Of a DNA stretch of 28,592 nucleotides, positions 13,066 to 19,935 are shown one piece after another. This DNA comes from an uncultured Collinsella sp. (lineage in GTDB: Bacteria; Actinomycetota; Coriobacteriia; Coriobacteriales; Coriobacteriaceae): the NCBI GenBank assembly GCA_900541175.1, contig UQIT01000026.1:1-28592 (forward strand). The letters are read 5' to 3'. Position 1 is the stretch's first letter; each line of letters opens with the position of its first letter. The translations under genes were made by a program, and so were the position numbers. Below the pieces are notes generated by a model. It searched no databases, was not told the origin of the DNA, and saw only the letters and a program-made list of their open reading frames with translations.

Positions 13066-15843
13066 TTACTTGCGACCGAACTTAATCTTGATGGCGCGCT
13101 TGAGCGCGTACTTGCCCAGGCTTGGGAGCTTTTGCTCGTATTTGACCATCGTGGAGCACTCGGGGCGGTCGCGATCCAGATGGATAGCGTCAAACGCGCA
13201 CTTGGTGGTGCACAGGCCGCAGCCGATGCACTTGTTGGGGTCGACGATCGAGGCGCCGCAGCCCAGGCAGCGGGCGGTCTCGGCGCGCACCTGCTCCTCG
13301 GTAAAGGTCTCAACATACTCGCTAAACGGCGCAGCCTTCTCGCGTTCGCGGTCCACGTGGGCAACCTCGCGGCTCGCGTTGTCGTAGCTCTCGAGCACAA
13401 CGTCGTCGCGGTCGAGCGCGGTGTAGCGGCGCTGATTGCGGCCGATGGTGAGCGTGGAGCCCGGCTGCACAAAGCGATGGATGGACACCGCGGCCTCGTG
13501 GCCGGCGGCGATAGCGTCGATGGCAAAGCTGGGGCCAGTGTAGACGTCACCACCCACAAAGATGTCGGGTTCGGCGGTCTGGTAGGTCTGGGGATCGGCA
13601 AGGGCACCCTGGCCGCGGCCGAGCTCCACCTTGGAGCCAGCCAGCAGGTCGCCCCACACAATGGACTGGCCAATCGACATGACGACACGGTCGGCATCGA
13701 CACGGCGCAGATCGCTCTCGTCGTACTCGGGCGCAAAACGGCCCTCGTCGTCAAAGACACGCGTGCAGCGCTTGAAGGTGATACCGCACACATGACCGGC
13801 CTCGTCTAGGTGAATCTCCTTGGGGCCCCAGCCGCAGCTGATGTGAGCGCCGTCCTCAACGGCCTCGCGACGCTCCTCCTCGCTGGCGGGCATCTGAGCC
13901 TCGCTCTCCAGGCAGAACATCTCAACGTGCTCGGAACCCAAACGGCAGGCGTTGCGGGCAACGTCGATGGCCACGTTGCCGCCGCCCACTACAATGGTGC
14001 GGCCGGACAGGGTATCGATCTTGCCGCTGTTAACCTCGCGAAGGAAGTCGACGGCCACGGTCACGTCCTCGGCATCCTCGCCCGGAATGCCGGCAAGGCG
14101 GCCGCCCTGGCAGCCAATGGCAACGTAGAAGGCCTTAAAGCCCTGCGCGCGCAGCTCGTCGAGCGTCACGTCGCGACCGACCTCCACGCCATAGCGGAAC
14201 TCGGCACCCATCAGGCGAATAACCTCGACCTCAGCCTCGATGACGTCCTTCTGCAGCTTAAAGCTGGGAATGCCGTAGGTGAGCATGCCGCCCGGGCGCT
14301 CGTTCTTCTCGAACACGACGGGCTTGTAGCCCTTCTCGGCCAGATAGAAGGCGCAAGACAGACCGGCCGGACCGGCGCCGATGATGGCAATCTTCTGATC
14401 AAAGCCGCCAGCACGTGTCGGGGTCACCACAGGTGGGACATAGCGGGTCGCGGCGTCCAGATCGCGCTGGGCGATGAACTTCTTGACCTCGTCGATAGCC
14501 ACGGCGGCGTCCACACGGCCGCGGGTGCAGACATCCTCACAGCGTCGGTTGCACACACGGCCGCAGATAGCGGGCAGCGGGTTCTCGCGCTTAATGAGTG
14601 CTAGGGCCTCGTCATAGCGACCCTGAGCCGCGAGCCTCAAATAGCCCTGAACGGCAACGTGCGCGGGGCAGGCCGTCTTGCAGGGAGCGGTGCCGGACTC
14701 ATGCGTCTCGATACGGTTGTCGTTGCGGTAGTTGGGCGACCACTTGGTGTGATCCCATTTGGTGGCGTCGGGCAGCTCCTGGCGCGGATACTCGGGCACC
14801 TGTCCGCCGGCCTTTTTGCTGCAGAGCTTCTGGCCGAGCTTGGCGGCGCCGGCCGGGCACACCTCAACGCAGCGACCGCAGGCAACGCACTTGTCCTTCT
14901 CGACCTTGGCGACATAGGCCGAGCGCGACAGGTTGGGCGTGTTGAACAGCTGCGAGGTGCGCAGGGCATAGCACACGTTGACGTTGCAGTTGCAGATGGC
15001 GAAGATCTTGTTCTCGCCGTCGATATTGGTGATCTGGTGCACAAAGCCGTTGTCCTCGGCCTGGCGCAGGATGTCGTAGACCTCGTCGCGCGTTACATAA
15101 TGGCCGCGGTCGGTCTCAACCACGTAATCGGCCATATCGCCCACGGCGATGCACCAATCGGCCGGGTCGTCGGCGCAACCCTCGCCCATCACGCGACGGC
15201 TCGCGCGGCAGCTGCAGGTGCTGGCGGCATACTTACCCTCGTATTTGTCGAGCCAGTGCTCGATATGCTCGATCGGCACCGAGGTGCTCGCGGCGTCGAT
15301 GGCCTTCTCGACCGGAATGACGTGCATGCCGATGCCGGCGCCTCCGGGCGGCACCATCGGCGTGGCCTTGGACAGCGGTCCCTTGGACGCCTGCTCAAAG
15401 AACTTGGCATAGACCGGGTGCTCCTCGAGCTGGCTCACGCGCATGTTGAGGAACTCGGCGGAACCCGGCACCAGCATGGGCAGCACCCACTGCTTGGCGC
15501 GCTCGGGGTTTTCCCAGTTGTACTCGAGCAGACCTGTGTAGCTCATGTCGTCGAGCATCTTCTCGATATCGGCTTCGGGCATGCTGGTGAGCTTGACCAT
15601 CTCGGGCAGCGTATAGGGACGGCGCATCTTCATCTTGCAGAGCACTTCGGCCTGCTCGTCGGTTGCGGCCTCGGCAAACGACCAGTACTCGTAGCCCAGC
15701 AGCTCATCGCGATGCAGCAGACGGTTGGTGCAGTGCTCGCATAGCTTGACGATGGCCTCGCGCGGATGCTCCGGCAGCGGCGGCACGAACTCCGAACCGA
15801 TGTCGGGCTCGGTGTAACTAATCCCCGGTCCGTTGAGAATCAT
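13066..15843 (-). CDS. Fe-S/FAD-dependent oxidoreductase, GltD-like core with extra N-terminal ferredoxin region
   Basis: 925-aa cytoplasmic redox protein. Residues 1-300 contain a winged-helix-like segment (PYTLPEMVKLTSMPEADIEK) and cysteine clusters (CEHC; CSCRAS; CNCNVNVC). A 4Fe-4S motif CVACGRCVEVCPAG is at about 317-330. A second Cys set (PCKTACPAHVAV, then CGRVCNRRCEDVC) belongs to the GltD/NfnB-type N-domain. The FAD-binding GAGPAG is at about 484, the NADPH-type GGGNVA at about 616, and the family GGDVYTGP at about 780. A C-terminal ferredoxin pair (CLGCGASIV ... CIGCGLCTTKC) is at about 857-881. The architecture suggests electron transfer between NAD(P)H and a low-potential partner; the substrate is unknown. 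The start at 15843 follows GAAGGGA. It diverges from a TetR gene and is followed by the hypA-like gene. Confidence 0.88.
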   Translation of the reverse strand: MILNGPGISYTEPDIGSEFVPPLPEHPREAIVKLCEHCTNRLLHRDELLGYEYWSFAEAATDEQAEVLCKMKMRRPYTLPEMVKLTSMPEADIEKMLDDMSYTGLLEYNWENPERAKQWVLPMLVPGSAEFLNMRVSQLEEHPVYAKFFEQASKGPLSKATPMVPPGGAGIGMHVIPVEKAIDAASTSVPIEHIEHWLDKYEGKYAASTCSCRASRRVMGEGCADDPADWCIAVGDMADYVVETDRGHYVTRDEVYDILRQAEDNGFVHQITNIDGENKIFAICNCNVNVCYALRTSQLFNTPNLSRSAYVAKVEKDKCVACGRCVEVCPAGAAKLGQKLCSKKAGGQVPEYPRQELPDATKWDHTKWSPNYRNDNRIETHESGTAPCKTACPAHVAVQGYLRLAAQGRYDEALALIKRENPLPAICGRVCNRRCEDVCTRGRVDAAVAIDEVKKFIAQRDLDAATRYVPPVVTPTRAGGFDQKIAIIGAGPAGLSCAFYLAEKGYKPVVFEKNERPGGMLTYGIPSFKLQKDVIEAEVEVIRLMGAEFRYGVEVGRDVTLDELRAQGFKAFYVAIGCQGGRLAGIPGEDAEDVTVAVDFLREVNSGKIDTLSGRTIVVGGGNVAIDVARNACRLGSEHVEMFCLESEAQMPASEEERREAVEDGAHISCGWGPKEIHLDEAGHVCGITFKRCTRVFDDEGRFAPEYDESDLRRVDADRVVMSIGQSIVWGDLLAGSKVELGRGQGALADPQTYQTAEPDIFVGGDVYTGPSFAIDAIAAGHEAAVSIHRFVQPGSTLTIGRNQRRYTALDRDDVVLESYDNASREVAHVDREREKAAPFSEYVETFTEEQVRAETARCLGCGASIVDPNKCIGCGLCTTKCAFDAIHLDRDRPECSTMVKYEQKLPSLGKYALKRAIKIKFGRK

Positions 15844-15936
15844 GGTTGTCCCTTCTCTTGCCACAGCCCGGCGAGACCGCGGCGCCCCTCTTTTTTTGCA
15901 GGCCAGGCATGCCCCCATGCCGTTCACCCGCCATTG

Positions 15937-15974
15937 TTGACATTGTGTCAAAAATAGTATTGACGAACCGTCAA
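15937..15974. promoter_or_regulatory. Tandem TetR-type operators between divergent genes
   Basis: Two perfect 15-bp palindromes, TTGACATTGTGTCAA (15937-15951) and TTGACGAACCGTCAA (15960-15974), have centres 23 bp apart. They lie between the oxidoreductase start (15843, minus) and the tetR start (16033, plus). The shared half-site is TTGAC and the spacer between half-sites is 3 nt. The minus-strand promoter may use TACTAT at 15955-15960, between the two sites. Binding by the adjacent TetR protein is the natural inference. Confidence 0.75.
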
Positions 15975-16032
15975 CAATATTCAAGACTGTTAGGCGAACG
16001 GTCAGGCAAAAGAGGATGAAAGGCGGCAAAAC

Positions 16033-16695
16033 ATGGGCAACAACACAGCAGGTACCTCTGTGGTCGATGCCGTCCCCGCATCCGATAGCGCGGCAAAGCG
16101 CCTGACGGGCGACGAACGCCGTCGCGAGATCCTCGATGCCGTGCGCACCGTAAGCTCCGAGCTGGGCGTGTCCCACCTATCGGTATCGGCCGTGACCAAG
16201 CGAGCCGGCTGCACGCGTTCATTGTTCTACCACTACTTCGCCGACATGGACGCCGCCGTCACCGCCGTCATGGACGAGGCAATCGACGGTTTTATCTCCG
16301 AGCTCGAGCAGTGGAATGCCAACCGCACCGTCGGTGATATCGAGGGCGCGCTCGACACCGTCGCCCCGCTCTTTAAGCGCCTGGTCGCCAGCGGCCACGA
16401 ACTGCCGCACACTCTGACCTCCAACAGCGGCGCGCTCTACGGCGGCTTTTTGCACAACGTGGTCCAGCGTGTGGCGCAGTATATCTGCGACACCACCGTG
16501 GTGGATTTTGTCGCCCACCACGAGCTGCGCATCGACCATGTCTACGAAACGTTCTACACCCTCATCATGGGTCTTTTGATGTATATCCGCACGCACCCCG
16601 ATGTGCCCGACGAGACGGTCAAGGAAATCATCGCCTCGACACTCCACATCGAGGGCTATACCGCCAAGTATCCGGAGCGCAAGCCCCAGAACTGA
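16033..16695 (+). CDS. TetR/AcrR family transcriptional regulator
   Basis: 220-aa repressor-type regulator. After a 25-residue leader, residues about 28-72 form the TetR DNA-binding domain: RREILDAVRTVSSELGVSHL, then SVSAVTKRAGCTRSLFYHYF, which is the classic HTH ending in YHYF. The C-terminal part (about 90-210) is the ligand-binding and dimerisation region and is not assignable to a ligand. It is divergent from the oxidoreductase gene, with two palindromes between them, and is followed 63 bp later by the membrane-protein gene on the same strand. It most likely controls both arms and itself. The ligand is unknown. Confidence 0.93.
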   Translation: MGNNTAGTSVVDAVPASDSAAKRLTGDERRREILDAVRTVSSELGVSHLSVSAVTKRAGCTRSLFYHYFADMDAAVTAVMDEAIDGFISELEQWNANRTVGDIEGALDTVAPLFKRLVASGHELPHTLTSNSGALYGGFLHNVVQRVAQYICDTTVVDFVAHHELRIDHVYETFYTLIMGLLMYIRTHPDVPDETVKEIIASTLHIEGYTAKYPERKPQN

Positions 16696-16758
16696 CAACA
16701 TTTGGCCAAACTGCCCGCGATCAGAAGAGGGGCCGCGGGCGTGTGAAAGGAGAGCAGC

Positions 16759-17766
16759 ATGCTGTTCGATGTTTGGGGTAGCGATACCCTTATCCACTGG
16801 GCCGGCTGGGCCATGGTCTTTATTGGCCTGATCGTGCTCAACGAGGTCGGCCGCCGCACCAAGCTGGGCGCGGCAATCATCTTTGGCGTGGCTCCGCTGG
16901 CCATGACCATCTACTGTGTCGCCATCGCCGTCGGTGTTTCGCAGGGTGCCGAGTGGGCGCTCACCAACCCCACCCATGTGTACCAGAACAGCTGGTTCCA
17001 CTACGCCAAGGTATACGCGGCGCTGGCCGGTTGCTGGGGCTTCATTGCCATTAAGTACCAGTGGGGAAAGATCGGCAAGGCGCATTGGTTCCGCGCGTGG
17101 CCGTTTGTGATCGTCGCCATCAACATCATGATCGCCGTCGTGTCCGATTTCGAGAGCGCCTATCACTTCTTTGTCCTGGGCGAGTCCACCTGGGTCACCT
17201 CCGAAGGTGCTACGCAGCTGGCCGGCTGGAACAACGTGTTCAACGGCATCGCCGGTATCATCAACATCTTCTGCATGACCGGTTGGTGGAGCGTCTACGC
17301 ATCCGAGGACAAGACCGACATGCTGTGGCCCGACATGACCTGGGTCTACATCATCGCCTACGATATCTGGAACTTCTGCTACACCTACAACTGCCTGCCC
17401 ACCCACTCCTGGTTCTGCGGCTTTGCGCTGCTGTTGGCGCCCACCGTCGCCGCCTTTATCTGGAACAAGGGCGGCTGGATCCAGAACCGCGCCTTTACGC
17501 TGGCTATTTGGTGCATGTTTGCCCAGGTGTTCCCGTACTTCCAGGAGGAGTCCATCTTTGTGACCCACTCCACGCTCGACCCCGGCGCCGCTACCGCGGT
17601 CTCAATCGCCGCACTGGTCGCCAACGTCGCCGCGATCATCTACATCGCCTACCGCGCCAAGAAGCTCGGCCGCAACCCCTACAAGCAGGATGTCTTTGAG
17701 GGCACCAGCGATTGGGAGAAGGCCACCGCCCGCCGCGCCAAGGTTGATTACGCGCACGCCGAGTAA
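16759..17766 (+). CDS. Polytopic membrane protein, DUF5692-like
   Basis: 335-aa integral membrane protein with about eight or nine hydrophobic segments, including LIHWAGWAMVFIGLIVLNEV, LGAAIIFGVAPLAMTIYCVA, WFRAWPFVIVAINIMIAVV, WVYIIAYDIWNFCYTY, WFCGFALLLAPTVAAFIW and VSIAALVANVAAIIYIAY. It is rich in Trp and Tyr within and next to the membrane, has two conserved-looking Cys (NFCYTYNC) and a charged C-terminal tail. It resembles the DUF5692 family, recalled from memory and not confirmed. AAAGGAGAG lies before the ATG at 16759. It is co-oriented with tetR and probably co-transcribed, which ties it to the oxidoreductase module as a transporter, a membrane redox partner or a sensor. None of these roles is shown by the sequence. 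Confidence 0.75.
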   Translation: MLFDVWGSDTLIHWAGWAMVFIGLIVLNEVGRRTKLGAAIIFGVAPLAMTIYCVAIAVGVSQGAEWALTNPTHVYQNSWFHYAKVYAALAGCWGFIAIKYQWGKIGKAHWFRAWPFVIVAINIMIAVVSDFESAYHFFVLGESTWVTSEGATQLAGWNNVFNGIAGIINIFCMTGWWSVYASEDKTDMLWPDMTWVYIIAYDIWNFCYTYNCLPTHSWFCGFALLLAPTVAAFIWNKGGWIQNRAFTLAIWCMFAQVFPYFQEESIFVTHSTLDPGAATAVSIAALVANVAAIIYIAYRAKKLGRNPYKQDVFEGTSDWEKATARRAKVDYAHAE

Positions 17767-17833
17767 CGCGCTGGTCGCTGTTGGCACTTGGGCATAGGCC
17801 CGCCTGCCAGATTTTCAATCGGTTGCCTCGCAG

Positions 17834-17873
17834 AGCCCCCGAAAAGCGTTTCGCTCGCTTTTCGGGGGCTTTT
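17834..17873 (+). terminator. Strong intrinsic terminator after tetR-membrane protein operon
   Basis: A perfect 15-bp stem (17834-17848 with 17856-17870) and a 7-nt loop are followed by TTTTG. Confidence 0.92.
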
Positions 17874-18001
17874 GTCGTTGCGCCTTATTCATCTATTCAA
17901 AAACATGCGCATATATAAAATCGGATTTCAAATCATGCGGCGGCTCTATGGGGTCCCGTTTTTGGGTACATTGTTGTCCCGATATTGAGCTTGGGGGATA
18001 T

Positions 18002-19504
18002 ATGAAAGATGAGACGATGGGTCAAGAGGATGCGGCCCAAGATGCAGAAGCTTGCGCTGAGGCCTTGGAGAGCTTAGACCGGATTTCACTCGATGAGATT
18101 GCGTTTGACGATTCGGGCGTTGATGTGCAGGATGAGCCGGAAGCCAAAGCGCAGTCCGATGATCAGGATGCAAAAGACGATGGCGCCGCGCCCACCGAAG
18201 ACGAGGCGGGGCACGAGGAATCCGAATGTGAGACCGACGACCAGCCCGAATCCGACACGAGCGAGGAAACCATCTTGCTCGACGGCTTACCGGCCGAAGA
18301 TTCGCTGACCCGCGAGCTCCCTGGCTTAGGCTCTGCACCTGCCGTGGACGAGACCATCGCCATGGGCGATATTCCCCTGCCGTCCGTTCCTTCGGCACGC
18401 GAAGCCGAGGTTCGTCATCGTAAGATGTCGCCCAAGCGCCGCAACCTGATGGTTGCCGGCGTTGTGGCCGTCGCGCTCGTCGCCGGCGGCGCAGGCTATG
18501 CTGCCTGGAACGGATACCGGCAAGAGCAGGCTGTCATCACCGTCGCCAATGCCCACACGATGATGTCGGTGCAGATTGGCGTACATGCCGCGGGGCTCGA
18601 CTGTTCCGCCGGCTCCAAGATTCCCGTACAGGTGAGCGGCCAGGATTCTGACGGCTCCTCCGTGAGCGAAACGCTCTATGTTGACGAGCACGGCCGCGGC
18701 ATCAAACTGCTGCCCGGCGATTACACGCTCTCCATCGCTGCCTCCCCCATCGCGGCCGACGGCACCATCTATACCGTCCCGACCACCAAGACGCAGGTCA
18801 CCGTTAAGAGCGATGGACAGGATTTAAGTGCCCAGGCTACCTTTAAGCTCAAGGTGCCTTCGGCCGACACGGTAACCGACGACCAGATCGATGCCGCCGC
18901 CAAATATGCCGAGGAGGGAGGCGCGAGCTCCGCCGCCACCGCCAAGGTACTCCAGCAGGCGGCAACCGCGCGGCGCGACGCCGCCGTCAATGCCGTGAGC
19001 GCGCAAAAGGCACAGGTGGCCCGTGATGCCGACGCCCGTCACAAGGCAACCGACCTTTACCAGCTCGATATCCCCGTCGAGTGGTACGGCAAGGTCGAGA
19101 CTTGGCAGAATGGCAGCACGCTATGCATCTATCTTGCCGGCGACAGCAATACGCCGATCGTGACGCTCGTCGCGGTGCGCGAGGGCGAGAGCTTTACGCC
19201 CGATGAGGGCGATACGGTTTTGGGTGCGGCCAATCTAGGCAACGGTTATACCGTCTACGCCAGCGGCCCCGTCTATCCGTACGTGGTGCCCCAGACCATC
19301 AACGGACGGACGCAAGATCCCGTGTCGACCTACCCCATGGACACGGCCATTGAGCTTGTCGAGCTTACGACCGGCAACCGCTACACCTATAGCCAGATCA
19401 AGAACGTGCTGGTCGGCAAAGACGGCAAAGCCGACGCCGCGACCAAACTCGAGACCGACTACCTCGCGCAGATCCTGCTGCCGAGCATCAAAGCCCAGGA
19501 CTAG
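18002..19504 (+). CDS. Membrane-anchored protein with acidic cytoplasmic domain, unknown function
   Basis: 500-aa protein. Residues 1-130 are very acidic and low in complexity (Asp/Glu/Ala/Ser). A basic stretch (HRKMSPKRR) then precedes a single membrane segment at about 147-168, so the N-terminus should be cytoplasmic. The external part begins with a beta-rich domain (about 175-290), continues with an Ala-rich helical stretch (about 295-350, SSAATAKVLQQAATARRDAA), and ends in a second beta-rich domain (about 355-500) containing VEWYGKVETWQNGSTLCIYL. No catalytic motif is seen. The start at 18002 is supported by TTGGGGGAT upstream. The arrangement recalls actinobacterial cell-envelope proteins whose acidic N-termini interact with cytosolic partners or kinases, but I do not recognise the family. 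Confidence 0.82.
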   Translation: MKDETMGQEDAAQDAEACAEALESLDRISLDEIAFDDSGVDVQDEPEAKAQSDDQDAKDDGAAPTEDEAGHEESECETDDQPESDTSEETILLDGLPAEDSLTRELPGLGSAPAVDETIAMGDIPLPSVPSAREAEVRHRKMSPKRRNLMVAGVVAVALVAGGAGYAAWNGYRQEQAVITVANAHTMMSVQIGVHAAGLDCSAGSKIPVQVSGQDSDGSSVSETLYVDEHGRGIKLLPGDYTLSIAASPIAADGTIYTVPTTKTQVTVKSDGQDLSAQATFKLKVPSADTVTDDQIDAAAKYAEEGGASSAATAKVLQQAATARRDAAVNAVSAQKAQVARDADARHKATDLYQLDIPVEWYGKVETWQNGSTLCIYLAGDSNTPIVTLVAVREGESFTPDEGDTVLGAANLGNGYTVYASGPVYPYVVPQTINGRTQDPVSTYPMDTAIELVELTTGNRYTYSQIKNVLVGKDGKADAATKLETDYLAQILLPSIKAQD

Positions 19505-19530
19505 CCGGCCCGAAGACATCCGCCCAACGC

Positions 19531-19597
19531 AGTTGCGGTGAAATAGGGATTGTTTTTGCTGGTCAAACCGCAAAACAGTCCCTATTTCACCGCAACT
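19531..19597. repeat. Long palindrome, AGTTGCGGTG family, copy 2
   Basis: Perfect 19-bp arms (19531-19549 with 19579-19597) and a 29-nt loop. The outer 16 bp are the same as in copy 1 at 12529-12595, with different but still complementary inner bases. It lies between the convergent genes ending at 19504 and 19610 and could terminate both. Confidence 0.8.
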
Positions 19598-19609
19598 TAT
19601 TGGTGACAC

Positions 19610-19804
19610 TCAGCGCCAGGGGTCGGCTTCGAACAGCGGCTCGCGCTCGGGGCGGCGATCGCTGTAGGGATCGTAGCCGTCATCGTCCTCGTTCTCGGCA
19701 CGGATGTAGGGGTCGCGCGGCTTGGGCGCCGGCTTAGGCACAGGCTTGGGTGCGGCGGGTGCGGCATCGGTCGCCGGCGCGCTTGTCTTGATCTCGTCTT
19801 TCAT
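19610..19804 (-). CDS. Small Pro/Ala-rich acidic protein, unknown function
   Basis: 64-aa protein: a polar N-terminus (MKDEIKTS), an Ala/Pro/Lys stretch with KPVPKPAPKP repeats, and a highly charged C-terminus (ENEDDDGYDPYSDRRPERE) ending in FEADPWR. It looks unstructured. The start at 19804 is preferred since AGGAG lies 8 nt upstream; an ATG at 19810 is only 2 nt from that site. It lies just beyond the clpB terminator on the same strand and so probably has its own promoter. No family recognised. Confidence 0.6.
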   Translation of the reverse strand: MKDEIKTSAPATDAAPAAPKPVPKPAPKPRDPYIRAENEDDDGYDPYSDRRPEREPLFEADPWR

Positions 19805-19853
19805 CTGCATAGCTCCTCGCATCGCATCCGTTCAATATCATCGATTGTCGCAC

Positions 19854-19891
19854 GAAAAAGGGCGGCGGACCCAATTGGATCCGCCGCCCTT
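19854..19891 (-). terminator. Intrinsic terminator of clpB
   Basis: 12-bp GC-rich arms (19858-19869 with 19880-19891). Read on the minus strand the stem is followed by TTTTTCG. It is located 45 bp beyond the clpB stop. Confidence 0.9.
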
Positions 19892-19935
19892 GGCGTTTAG
19901 AGACGGCTGGTAGATTTTAAGGCATGGCCCAAAAC

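Noticed and set aside
15844..16176. N-terminal extension of the oxidoreductase frame upstream of 15843
   Set aside because: It would overlap the operators and the divergent tetR start; a ribosome site supports the start at 15843.
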